A DNA stretch of 64,000 bases from Thermithiobacillus plumbiphilus (GTDB lineage Bacteria; Pseudomonadota; Gammaproteobacteria; Acidithiobacillales; Thermithiobacillaceae), in contig NZ_JBBPCO010000007.1 of the NCBI RefSeq assembly GCF_038070005.1, positions 96,549-160,548 of the forward strand. Reading direction: 5' to 3'. A program made the position numbers and the translations under genes. Below are positions 1 to 9,169 of this stretch, in pieces (positions within the stretch are counted from its first letter, which is position 1; each line of letters starts with the position of its first letter). The notes under the pieces are model-generated. The model was given only the letters and a program-made list of their open reading frames with translations, was not told the origin of the DNA and searched no databases.

Positions 1-813
1 GGCGAACAATTGCACCTCACCCGAGAGCGGGTTCGCCTCGGTCAGGCTGCGCCGGACGACGTGCTGGCCTTGCAAACCCAGGTGGAGCAGACCCGCGCTG
101 GAATTCCCTTGCTGCGCAAGCAACTCCAGCAGAACGAACATCTACTGGCCGTGCTCGCGGGCCGGGCGCCGGGCACTGGAGGCTTGCCTACCTTCACCCT
201 GGAGGGGTTCACCCTTCCGTCTGATCTGCCGCTGGTTCTGCCGTCAGAATTGGTGCGCCGTCGCCCCGATATTCAGGCCGCGGAAGCCCTGTTGCATGCC
301 GCCAACGCGGAATACGGCGTCGCGGTCGCCAAGTTGTACCCACAACTCACTATCAGTGCCAGCCTCGGTTCGCAGGCATTAAGCACGGGCGCATTGTTCG
401 GCAGTGGCTCTGCGGTATGGAGTTTCATCGGGCAGTTGACCCAACCACTTTTCAATCCCGGGCTGCCTGCCGAAAAGCGGGCGTCATTGGCCGCATTCGA
501 TGCGGCGGCGGCAAATTACCAAAGCGTCGTGCTCGAAGCCCTACGCAACGTGGCCGACGTGTTGCGGGCACTGGACAATGATGCACAAACACTGGCTGCG
601 CTGACCACCGCCGATAACGCAGCACGGGGCTCGCTGGAATCCATGCAAAGGCAATATGCACTAGGCGCCGCCAGTTATATCCAACTGCTCACCGCACAAG
701 AGCAGGCGCAACAGAATCGAATCAACCTGATTGCGGCCCAGGCACAACGCCTCGTAGATAGTGCCGCTTTGTACCAGGCATTGGGTGGTGGAGGCTGGGA
801 CGACGCCAGTTGA
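1..813 (+). CDS. RND efflux outer membrane factor, NodT family (3' part)
   Basis: This is the C-terminal ~270 residues of a TolC/NodT-type outer membrane factor; the reading frame is open to the left edge, so the start lies outside the window. The visible part has the second TolC-like repeat with the family motif P-S-E-L-V-R-R-R-P-D-I near residues 80-90, long Ala/Gln-rich helices that build the periplasmic tunnel, and the usual ending L-Y-Q-A-L-G-G-G. These proteins form the outer-membrane exit duct of a tripartite RND or MFP exporter, whose pump genes would be expected upstream. The substrate cannot be read from this fragment. Confidence 0.9.
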   Translation, partial: GEQLHLTRERVRLGQAAPDDVLALQTQVEQTRAGIPLLRKQLQQNEHLLAVLAGRAPGTGGLPTFTLEGFTLPSDLPLVLPSELVRRRPDIQAAEALLHAANAEYGVAVAKLYPQLTISASLGSQALSTGALFGSGSAVWSFIGQLTQPLFNPGLPAEKRASLAAFDAAAANYQSVVLEALRNVADVLRALDNDAQTLAALTTADNAARGSLESMQRQYALGAASYIQLLTAQEQAQQNRINLIAAQAQRLVDSAALYQALGGGGWDDAS

Positions 814-973
814 AAACTTGAAGAATGGCTTTGTTTGTTGAATCGTCCCGGATTTTGAACTGACACGCAAGAGTTGGATGCAATCTTGGAGGAATTGGTA
901 CCGCAAGACCTCTAGCCATCGACCTGGTTGAACATGTTATGCAAGATGCTGAATATCGGGCTGGGCCATGGTG

Positions 974-1003
974 AAATAAAAATCCCCGCACTGGCGCGGG
1001 GAT
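974..1003 (-). terminator. Rho-independent terminator of rpoH
   Basis: On the minus strand an 8-bp perfect GC-rich stem (ATCCCCGC at 982-989 pairing with 996-1003, loop of six) is followed by a T-rich tract at 974-982. It sits 23 nt past the rpoH stop codon. The rest of the 213-nt gap between the efflux gene and rpoH shows no supportable gene. Confidence 0.9.
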
Positions 1004-1026
1004 CTGGATGCGAGAGTGATCGGCGC

Positions 1027-1887
1027 TTATGGGCTCTCGGCCAGCGGCCCCAGGAATTGTCGCAGCTTGGCCATGGCCTGTTTTTCCAGCTGACGCACCC
1101 GCTCCGCGGAAATGCCCAGTTCGGCACCCAGGGTCTGCAGGGTCTTGGGTTCTTCCTGCAGCCAGCGGTTTTGGATGATCAGGCGGTCACGTTCAGGCAG
1201 ACTGCTCAGAGCTGCCTGCAGGGATTCACTTTGCTGCTCCTCCCAGTCGCGTTCACTGAGCTGCTCGGCGGGAGAGGCCGTTTCGTCCGCGAGTTCGCTG
1301 ATGAAGGCATGATGGCTGTCGGCATCGTTGTCGTCCGGGCTTTCCAGCGGCAGGTCGCGGCCATTGAGGCGCGCCTCCATCTCGAAGACTTCCTCGGGCG
1401 TCACGCCGAGTTCCGACGCTAGCGCCTTGCTTTCCTGCTCACCGATCCAGCCAAGACTCTGGCGGCTGCTGCGCAGGTTGAAAAACAGCTTGCGCTGCGC
1501 CTTGGTGGTGGCAATCTTGACGATGCGCCAGTTGCGCAGGATGTATTCCTGGATCTCGGCCTTGATCCAGTGCACGGCAAATGAGACCAGCCGCACGCCC
1601 CGGTCCGGGTCGAATCGCCGCACCGCCTTCATCAGCCCGATATTGCCCTCCTGAATGAGGTCGGGTTCCGGTAGGCCATAGCCCCGGTAGCCCCGGGCGA
1701 TGCGTACCACGAAGCGCAAATGACTGGCGATGAGCCGGTAGGCGGCATTCAGATCATTGTTGTCGCGCAGTGACCGTCCCAGCTGAGCCTCTTCTTCCGC
1801 GCTCAACATGGGCTGGCTGTTTACCGCGCGCAGGTAGCTGCCGAGATCCTCGGCAGACGGCGCTAAGGTGATTGGCATACTGCTCAT
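1027..1887 (-). CDS. rpoH: RNA polymerase sigma-32 (heat-shock) factor
   Basis: A 286-residue sigma-70-family factor that directs core RNA polymerase to heat-shock promoters. It carries the region 2 core (DLIQEGNIGL, about residues 76-85), the RpoH-specific box QRKLFFNLR at about 131-139, and a region 4 helix-turn-helix ending in ...SAERVRQLEKQAM. An in-frame start 15 codons upstream exists, but GGAGG lies five bases before the ATG at 1887 and the protein then begins like E. coli RpoH, so 1887 is preferred. It lies next to ftsYEX, as in many Gammaproteobacteria. It ends in its own terminator and has a sigma-32-like promoter just upstream. Confidence 0.96.
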   Translation of the reverse strand: MSSMPITLAPSAEDLGSYLRAVNSQPMLSAEEEAQLGRSLRDNNDLNAAYRLIASHLRFVVRIARGYRGYGLPEPDLIQEGNIGLMKAVRRFDPDRGVRLVSFAVHWIKAEIQEYILRNWRIVKIATTKAQRKLFFNLRSSRQSLGWIGEQESKALASELGVTPEEVFEMEARLNGRDLPLESPDDNDADSHHAFISELADETASPAEQLSERDWEEQQSESLQAALSSLPERDRLIIQNRWLQEEPKTLQTLGAELGISAERVRQLEKQAMAKLRQFLGPLAESP

Positions 1888-1920
1888 GGTGTCCTCCGAT
1901 CCCTGTTTGTATTGTTTTGA

Positions 1921-1947
1921 CTCATGGGACAAAGAAAAGTTTACAAG
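1921..1947 (-). promoter_or_regulatory. Possible sigma-32-type promoter of rpoH
   Basis: Minus strand: CTTGTAA (1947-1941, heat-shock -35 consensus CTTGAAA) and, 12 nt on, CCCAT (1928-1924, consensus CCCCAT). It is correctly oriented and about 35 nt from the chosen rpoH start. A poor sigma-70 alternative (TTGCTT, 17 nt, TAAACT) overlaps it. This is a motif match by eye only. Confidence 0.4.
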
Positions 1948-1980
1948 CTAATTACATACCAAGCAATTGATCGCAAAGCA

Positions 1981-2883
1981 CTACTGTGCCCGTCTCAGAT
2001 GCCGCTGGGTAGCCAGCAGGGCGCCTGACAAGCCCAGCAGCGCGCCGGCGGCCACGAGCAGGGCGCCTTCCTCGGGCGGCAGATAGCGCAACCGGAAAAT
2101 CTCGCCATATAGGTTCGCCAGCGCGGTGGTGGGCGCCTGCAACAGCGCGATGCCGATTGCTACCATGCCCCAGGCCAGCAGGCCTGCCAGCGCCCCCTGC
2201 ACCAGGCCGTGATAGATGAAGGGCAATCGTATGAAACCATTGCTGGCGCCGAGCAGCCGGGATATCGCGATTTCTTCCTGGCGGCTGAGGATGCTCAGGC
2301 GGATGGTGTTGCCGATGATCAGCATGACGCCGAGCGCCAGCAGGCCGGCAAACAGCCACACGGCCCGCATCACCAGATCAAGCAGGGCCTGCAGTCTGGC
2401 GACCCAGTTGAGATCGTACTGGGCGAGATCCACTCTTGGATCCGCAGACCAGGTTTTTACCAGATTTCGAATCTGGTCTGGACGGTAATAGGTCGGATCG
2501 ATGCCGACCACCAAAGAGGCTGGCAGGGGATTGCCCTCCAGGGCCTCCAGGGCCTCTGCATAACCCGATATCTGTTGGAATTCCGCCAGCGCCGCCTGTT
2601 TGTCGATATAGCGAACCTCGCGAATCCCCGGGCGGCGCCGAAGATCCGCCTGCATCGCCCGGGCCTGATCACTCGTGGTCCAGTCGCGCAGAAACAGGGA
2701 TACCTGGGCCTGTTCCTCCCAGGCCGAGAAGAGATGCCCGGCATTCTTCACCAGCAGATAGAAGCCGGACGGCAATGCCAGAGCAATCGCCAGCACACTC
2801 AGGGTCATGAGGCTGCCAAAGGGCTGGTGGATCAGACGGCGGAAGGCATCCAGCAGGGATCGGAGATGACGCATCAGGCGCAT
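1981..2883 (-). CDS. ftsX: Cell division protein FtsX
   Basis: A 300-residue integral membrane permease-like partner of FtsE. An N-terminal transmembrane segment at about residues 25-45 is followed by a ~120-residue periplasmic domain and three more hydrophobic segments in the C-terminal half, the FtsX layout. FtsEX transmits ATP hydrolysis to periplasmic murein hydrolase activators at the septum. The reading frame overlaps the ftsE stop: starts are possible at 2883 (10-nt overlap) or at 2874 (TGATG overlap), and either implies translational coupling. It is the last gene of ftsY-ftsE-ftsX. Confidence 0.95.
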   Translation of the reverse strand: MRLMRHLRSLLDAFRRLIHQPFGSLMTLSVLAIALALPSGFYLLVKNAGHLFSAWEEQAQVSLFLRDWTTSDQARAMQADLRRRPGIREVRYIDKQAALAEFQQISGYAEALEALEGNPLPASLVVGIDPTYYRPDQIRNLVKTWSADPRVDLAQYDLNWVARLQALLDLVMRAVWLFAGLLALGVMLIIGNTIRLSILSRQEEIAISRLLGASNGFIRLPFIYHGLVQGALAGLLAWGMVAIGIALLQAPTTALANLYGEIFRLRYLPPEEGALLVAAGALLGLSGALLATQRHLRRAQ

Positions 2884-3548
2884 ATCCGTTCCCCCTCCAG
2901 CCGGAGCTGGCCTGATTGCAGGACGAATATCGGGTAGGTCATCCGCTCGATCAGGGCCAGGTCATGCGTGGCGATCAGCACGGTCACGCCAAGCTGATTG
3001 AAGTGGCTGAAAAGATCCATGATCTCGCGGCTCAGGTCCGGGTCCAGGTTGCCGGTGGGCTCGTCGGCAATCAGCAGCTTGGGGTTGTGCACGATGGCAC
3101 GCGCAATGGCCGCCCGCTGCTGTTCGCCACCCGAGAGCTGCTGCGGGCGGTCCTTGGCCCGGCCTGCCAGGCCGACCTGTTCGAGTGCGGCATGCACCCG
3201 CGGGCGGACCCGGGAATGCCGTACGCCAGCCACTTCCAGGGTGAGCGCGACGTTGTCATACACATTGCGGTCCATCAACAGCCGATAATCCTGAAACACG
3301 ATGCCCATTGTGCGGCGCAGCCGGGGGACCTGGCGCGCCTTTAGCTTGCCGAGGTCCTGTCCGTCCACGAACAGGGAGCCGCCCGTGAGCGTCTCGGCGC
3401 GGGTGACCAGCTTGAGCAGTGTGCTCTTGCCGGCGCCGGAGGCCCCGGTCAGAAATGCCATGCCGCCCCTGGGCAGGTGAAAGTCGAGATCCTGCAGCAC
3501 GGCAGGTCGCCCCGGATAGATCTTGCAGACCTTGTTCGCACGAATCAT
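2874..3548 (-). CDS. ftsE: Cell division ATP-binding protein FtsE
   Basis: A 224-residue ABC ATPase. Walker A is GASGAGKS near residue 37, the signature is LSGGEQQR near 138, Walker B is LLIADEPTG near 158, and the switch His is in IATHD. Length and order (ftsY upstream, ftsX overlapping downstream) match the conserved cell-division operon. It works at the cytoplasmic face of the divisome with FtsX. Confidence 0.97.
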   Translation of the reverse strand: MIRANKVCKIYPGRPAVLQDLDFHLPRGGMAFLTGASGAGKSTLLKLVTRAETLTGGSLFVDGQDLGKLKARQVPRLRRTMGIVFQDYRLLMDRNVYDNVALTLEVAGVRHSRVRPRVHAALEQVGLAGRAKDRPQQLSGGEQQRAAIARAIVHNPKLLIADEPTGNLDPDLSREIMDLFSHFNQLGVTVLIATHDLALIERMTYPIFVLQSGQLRLEGERICA

Positions 3549-3554
3549 GAGCAG

Positions 3555-4913
3555 CTATTTTGTGGCAGGTGGACTGAACAGGGCATCGACGAATGCCTCG
3601 GCATCGAAGGGGCGCAGATCCTCGGGCCTTTCGCCCACGCCGATATAGCGGATCGGAATCGGCAGGGTCTTGGCCACGGCGGCAATGACGCCGCCCTTGG
3701 CGGTGCCGTCGAGCTTGGTGACGCAGATCCCGGTCAGACCGACGGCCTCGTGGAACTGTTTTGCCTGGTTCAGGGCATTCTGGCCGGTACTCGCGTCGAT
3801 GACAAGCCAGATTTCCTGCGGCGCCTCGGGATCGAGCTTGCCCAATACCCGCTTGACCTTCTTCAGTTCTTCCATCAGATTAGTCTGGGTATGCAGACGC
3901 CCGGCGGTATCCGCGATCAGCAGGTCGGCATTGCGGCTGCGCGCGGCGGCAAAGCCGTCATAGATCACCGAGGCGCTGTCCGCGCCGCTATGCTGAGCAA
4001 TTACCGGCACCCCCACGCGCTGGCCCCATTGCTGCAGCTGCTCGACCGCCGCGGCGCGGAAGGTATCGCCGGCCGCCAGCACCACCTTGATGTCCTGTGC
4101 CTGCCATAGCGCGGCCAGTTTGCCGATGGTGGTGGTCTTGCCGGCGCCGTTGATGCCGACCATCATCAGCACCCTGGTCCCGGCATTGCGGCTGGGCTGC
4201 CAGGGCTGGGCGCGCGGGCGCAGGATGTCCAGCAGGGAGTCGCGGATGGCCTGGGTCAGGGCCTGGGGATCGGTAAGGTCCTTGCGCCGCACCCGTTCGG
4301 TGACCTTGTCCAGGATTTCCGTGGTGGCCTCAAGGCCGATGTCGGCGCTGAGCAGCAGGGCTTCGAGATCTTCCAGGAGTTCATCGTCGATCTGCTTCTT
4401 GCCCAGGGTCAGGCGATCCAGGCCGTTGACGAAGCTTTCGCGGGTGCGGGTGAGCCCAGCCTTCATGCGGGCGAAAAAACCCTGCCTTTCTGCAGCTTCG
4501 GCTCCGGATTCTTCGGCGCTGGCTTCAGGCGCCTTGTCCCGGCGGAAGAAGTTGAACACGCCCTTGTCAGGCTCTTGCGGGGCGGAAGCCGGGGCTTCAT
4601 CCGCAAGCGGGGCGGCAGCCTGCTCGACTGGCGTGCTTTCCGGCCCGGACTCAGGCATTTCTGGCATTTCTGGCGCTTCGACCGGCTGCTGGAAATCGCG
4701 ATCTTCAAGCGGCGAAACAGGGTCGTCCTGTGGCTGGGGCGGGATCTCCTCAGCAGGCTTCCTGAGCCGGAACATGTCGAAGAATGTCTTTTCCTTGGTG
4801 GCGGCACTGTCGGAAGGCGCTTGCCTTATGGCATCATGATCCCCGGCCGGGGACTCGTTACCGGTTTCCGGTTCGGCTTCCTTGCCTTTGTTGCGCTTGA
4901 AAAAGTCAAACAT
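3555..4913 (-). CDS. ftsY: Signal recognition particle receptor FtsY
   Basis: A 452-residue SRP-family GTPase that docks SRP-ribosome complexes at the membrane and SecYEG. The first ~145 residues are an acidic, low-complexity A domain rich in Glu, Pro and Ala. They are followed by the N domain and a G domain with the P-loop [10 protein letters not shown] (about residues 250-260), the DTAGR motif and [10 protein letters not shown]. It starts the ftsYEX operon and is transcribed away from the M16 peptidase genes across a 143-nt shared upstream region. Confidence 0.97.
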   Translation of the reverse strand: MFDFFKRNKGKEAEPETGNESPAGDHDAIRQAPSDSAATKEKTFFDMFRLRKPAEEIPPQPQDDPVSPLEDRDFQQPVEAPEMPEMPESGPESTPVEQAAAPLADEAPASAPQEPDKGVFNFFRRDKAPEASAEESGAEAAERQGFFARMKAGLTRTRESFVNGLDRLTLGKKQIDDELLEDLEALLLSADIGLEATTEILDKVTERVRRKDLTDPQALTQAIRDSLLDILRPRAQPWQPSRNAGTRVLMMVGINGAGKTTTIGKLAALWQAQDIKVVLAAGDTFRAAAVEQLQQWGQRVGVPVIAQHSGADSASVIYDGFAAARSRNADLLIADTAGRLHTQTNLMEELKKVKRVLGKLDPEAPQEIWLVIDASTGQNALNQAKQFHEAVGLTGICVTKLDGTAKGGVIAAVAKTLPIPIRYIGVGERPEDLRPFDAEAFVDALFSPPATK

Positions 4914-5056
4914 TGGGGTTTCCGTGACTCGGTTGTCAGTGTCAGGGGAATTTCCGCTAAATATACCCGGTCAGGGCTTTCTGGTCAGCCCGGCCGCTTC
5001 GGTCGTCAAACGGGACCGCCTTTCCGGCTGGTCGGATTTGGAGTGCGGGAATCACT

Positions 5057-6439
5057 ATGATCCAATCAAGAAAAAAATCAAGCGTGGCGGTCGGGCTGGT
5101 CCTCTGGGCCTGTTCCGGCGCGCTGGCCCTGGCCGATCCGGTCACGGAATTTCAGCTGCCCAATGGCCTGAAAGTGCTGGTCAAACCGGATCATCGCGCG
5201 CCAGTGGTGACTTCGCAGATCTGGTACAAGGTGGGCTCCAGCTACGAGAGCAGCGGCTATACGGGCATCTCGCACGTGCTTGAGCACATGATGTTCAAGG
5301 GCACGCCCAAGACCCCGCCGGGCCGCTTTTCCCGCATCATTGCCGAACAGGGCGGGCGCGACAATGCCTTTACCAGCCGCGATTACACCGCCTATTTTCA
5401 GCAGCTCTCCGCCGACCGGCTCCCCATCAGCTTCGCGCTCGAGTCCGACCGCATGAAGAACCTGCTGTTGCGCGAGGAGGATTTCAGGAAGGAAGTGGAA
5501 GTCGTCAAGGAGGAGCGCCGCATGCGTACCGAGAACCAGCCGCGGGCGCGTACCGACGAGATGCTCATGGCAACCGCCTTCGTCGCCAGTGGTTACCATC
5601 ATCCGGTGATCGGCTGGATGGGCGATCTCGACAGCCTCAAGGTCAGCGACCTGCGCCCCTGGTATCAGCGCTTCTACAGTCCCAACAATGCCACCCTGGT
5701 GGTGGTGGGCGACGTGCAACCGCAGGCGGTCAAGGCCCTGGCGGAAAAGTATTACGGGCCCATCAAGCCGTCCACGCTCCCGGAAATCAAGCCGCGGCCC
5801 GAGCCCGAGCAGGCAGGGGAGCGGCTGGTGAAGGTGCGGGCCCCGGCCCAGATTCCCTATCTGCTGATGGGTTACCATGTGCCACGCCTGACCCGCAAGG
5901 GCCCCAACGAGGAGGCCTATGCGCTGGAGGTGCTGGCGGGGCTCCTGTCCTCGGGCAAGAGCGCCCGCCTGGATCAGAATCTGGTGCGTGGCAGCCAGGT
6001 GGCGAGTGGCGTGGAAGCCGGATACGAGCTGGTCAGCCGTGATCCGGGCCTTTTCTATCTCGGTGGCACGCCGGCGAACGGCAAAAGCAATGCCGATCTG
6101 CGCAAGGCCCTGGAGGCAGAGATCCGCAAGCTGCAGGAACAGCCGGTGAACCCGGCGGAACTGGAGAAGGTCAAGGCGCAATTGGCCGCCGGCGAAACCT
6201 TCAGCCGCGATTCCGGTTTCTATCAGGCCATGCAGCTGGGCACCTATGAGACGGTGGGCCTGGACTGGCGCCAGTACGAGCAGTATGTGCCGGCCATCCG
6301 CGCCGTGACCCCCGCCCAGGTGCAGGCGGTCGCGCGCAAGTACCTGGTGGACAGCAATCGCACGGTGGCCGAACTCGATCCCTTGCCGCCGGTCAACCCG
6401 CAAGCGAATACCCAGGGAGCACCCGCCCATGCGCATTAA
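5057..6439 (+). CDS. M16 family zinc peptidase, catalytic partner
   Basis: A 460-residue exported insulinase/pitrilysin-family protease. It has an N-terminal signal peptide (hydrophobic stretch ending A-L-A-L-A-D near residue 27) and the inverted zinc motif HVLEH at 73-77, with a downstream Glu-rich helix (VKEERRMRTEN) supplying the third ligand region. Two M16 half-domains follow. It overlaps the next gene, a second M16 protein without the zinc motif, by 11 nt, suggesting a periplasmic heterodimer as known for other bacterial M16 pairs. The natural substrate is unknown. Confidence 0.93.
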   Translation: MIQSRKKSSVAVGLVLWACSGALALADPVTEFQLPNGLKVLVKPDHRAPVVTSQIWYKVGSSYESSGYTGISHVLEHMMFKGTPKTPPGRFSRIIAEQGGRDNAFTSRDYTAYFQQLSADRLPISFALESDRMKNLLLREEDFRKEVEVVKEERRMRTENQPRARTDEMLMATAFVASGYHHPVIGWMGDLDSLKVSDLRPWYQRFYSPNNATLVVVGDVQPQAVKALAEKYYGPIKPSTLPEIKPRPEPEQAGERLVKVRAPAQIPYLLMGYHVPRLTRKGPNEEAYALEVLAGLLSSGKSARLDQNLVRGSQVASGVEAGYELVSRDPGLFYLGGTPANGKSNADLRKALEAEIRKLQEQPVNPAELEKVKAQLAAGETFSRDSGFYQAMQLGTYETVGLDWRQYEQYVPAIRAVTPAQVQAVARKYLVDSNRTVAELDPLPPVNPQANTQGAPAHAH

Positions 6440-7754
6440 ACTGCTCGGTTTTCTGTTCCTGCTCGTCCCCTTGCCGGCCCTGGCGGTCGACATCCAGACC
6501 TGGCAGCTCGAAAATGGCGCCAAAGTGCTCTTCGTCGAGAGCCACGAGATCCCGATGGCGACCCTGCGCGTGACCTTTGATGCCGGTTCGGCGCGGGACC
6601 CCGAGCAGTTGCCAGGCCTCGCGGCCTTCACGGCAGGTCTGCTCGAAGAAGGCGCCGGTGGCCTGAATGTGGATCAGCTCGGCGAACAGCTTGATCGCAC
6701 TGGCGGACAGGTCAGCACCTTTGCTGATCGCGACCAGGCCGGCATTCAAGTAAAGACCCTCAGTGATCCGCAATTGCGCCAGCAGGTCGGTGAGCTGGCC
6801 GCGCTCATGCTGACCCGACCGGACTTCCCGGAGGACGCCATCGCCCGCGAGAAACAGCGCACCCTGGCCGGTATCGCCATGGAGGACGAGGACCCGGGCA
6901 CTGTGGCGTCCAAGGCTTTCTTCAAGGCCGCCTATGGCGAGCACCCCTATGCGCACCCGACTTCTGGAACCCGCGACAGCGTGCCGCGTTTCCAGCGCCA
7001 GCATCTGCTCGACTTCTATAAGCAGTACTTCGTCGGCGCCAATGCGGTGGTGGCCCTGGTCGGCGACCTGAGCCGCCCGCAGGCCGAGGCCTGGGTGCGT
7101 CAGGTCGTCGGGCAATTGCCCCAAGGCAGCGCGCCGGCGCCACTGCCAGCCGCGCCGCGCCTGAATGCGCCGACAAAGCTCTTTGTCCACATGCCGGTCA
7201 ACCAGACCACCATCTACATGGGTGAACCCGCGATGCGGCGCCTGAGCCCGGATTATTTTCCGTTGCTGGTCGGCAACTACACGCTGGGCGGCGGTGGATT
7301 CAGTTCGCGCCTGATGGAGGAGGTGCGCGAGAAACGTGGCCTTTCCTATAGCGTGTACAGCTATTTCATGCCCCTGCAGCAGCAGGGCCCCTTCCAGGCC
7401 GGGCTCCAGACTTCCACGAAGCAGGCTGCTGCCGCTCTGACGGTGATGCGTGACAGCATCGAGCGTTATACCAAGACCGGCCCGACTCCCCAGGAACTCA
7501 AGGCGGCCAAGGACAATCTCACCGGCAGTTTTCCCTTGCGCATTGATTCCAACGCCAAGATTCTGGAATATCTGAGTCTGATCGGTTTTTACGGGTTGCC
7601 GCTGAATTATCTGGACACCTTCCAGCAGCGGGTGGAACAGGTGAGGGCCGATGAGATCCGGCGCGCCATGGATCAGCACCTGAATCCGGCGCGTATGGCC
7701 GTGGTTGCCGTCGGCAGCGAGCCACCGGGACCGGACTTCACGCCTGCCCGATGA
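6429..7754 (+). CDS. M16 family peptidase-like subunit lacking the HxxEH site
   Basis: A 441-residue protein with a signal peptide (ending P-A-L-A-V near residue 20) and the M16 fold, including the arginine/tyrosine region REKRGLSYSVYSYF typical of the second half. Where the catalytic partner has HVLEH this protein reads AAFTAGLLEEG, so it cannot bind zinc in the usual way. It is probably the substrate-binding, non-catalytic subunit paired with the upstream gene, with which it overlaps by 11 nt. Its last four bases overlap rsmD (ATGA). Confidence 0.92.
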   Translation: MRIKLLGFLFLLVPLPALAVDIQTWQLENGAKVLFVESHEIPMATLRVTFDAGSARDPEQLPGLAAFTAGLLEEGAGGLNVDQLGEQLDRTGGQVSTFADRDQAGIQVKTLSDPQLRQQVGELAALMLTRPDFPEDAIAREKQRTLAGIAMEDEDPGTVASKAFFKAAYGEHPYAHPTSGTRDSVPRFQRQHLLDFYKQYFVGANAVVALVGDLSRPQAEAWVRQVVGQLPQGSAPAPLPAAPRLNAPTKLFVHMPVNQTTIYMGEPAMRRLSPDYFPLLVGNYTLGGGGFSSRLMEEVREKRGLSYSVYSYFMPLQQQGPFQAGLQTSTKQAAAALTVMRDSIERYTKTGPTPQELKAAKDNLTGSFPLRIDSNAKILEYLSLIGFYGLPLNYLDTFQQRVEQVRADEIRRAMDQHLNPARMAVVAVGSEPPGPDFTPAR

Positions 7755-8341
7755 GCTTGCGCATCATCGCCGGACAGTGCCGGGGGCGGCGCCTGAAAAC
7801 GCCCACCGGTACTGGGCTGCGCCCCACGCCGGACCGGGTGCGGGAAACGCTTTTCAACTGGCTGGCGCCCTATCTGCCCGGTGCCCGGATATTGGATCTC
7901 TTTGCCGGCAGTGGCGCGCTCGGGCTGGAGGCGCTCTCACGCGGCGCGCGCGAGGCGGCGCTGGTGGAGCGGGATCGGGCCCATCTGGCGATATTGCGGG
8001 AAAACGTGGCGCTTTGTGGCCTGCCGGGCGCGACTGTTCATGCCGTGGATGCCCTGGCCTATCTCAGGAGCAGCCCCAGCCCCTTTGATATCGTCTTCCT
8101 GGACCCGCCCTATGGCCAGGGCTGGGTGCCGCGCGTGGCGCAGCTGCTCGAAGCGGGCGGCTGGCTGGCCGGAGCGGCCTTGATCTATGGCGAGGTCGAG
8201 TCGGCTGCGGCTCCCGGCCTGCCTGCCACCCTGCCGGCGAACTGGCGGGTGATGCGCGAGCGGATCAGTGGTGGCGTGAGTTATAATCTCTATGCACGCG
8301 AGGCAGAAACTCCCGGACAGGTGTCTGGAGAGGAGGTCTGA
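7751..8341 (+). CDS. rsmD: 16S rRNA (guanine966-N2)-methyltransferase
   Basis: A 196-residue SAM-dependent methyltransferase. The SAM motif is LDLFAGSGALGLEALSRG near residues 45-62 and the catalytic motif DPPY is near 117. The N-terminal segment RIIAGQCRGRRLKTP is typical of RsmD. Its start overlaps the M16 stop as ATGA, and coaD follows one base after its stop codon, the common rsmD-coaD arrangement. Confidence 0.96.
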   Translation: MSLRIIAGQCRGRRLKTPTGTGLRPTPDRVRETLFNWLAPYLPGARILDLFAGSGALGLEALSRGAREAALVERDRAHLAILRENVALCGLPGATVHAVDALAYLRSSPSPFDIVFLDPPYGQGWVPRVAQLLEAGGWLAGAALIYGEVESAAAPGLPATLPANWRVMRERISGGVSYNLYAREAETPGQVSGEEV

Positions 8342-8342
8342 G

Positions 8343-9163
<821 letters not shown>

Positions 9164-9169
9164 TCGCAA

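Noticed and set aside
814..973. Short coding remnants after the efflux gene
   Set aside because: Only brief frames without start signals; nothing supportable.
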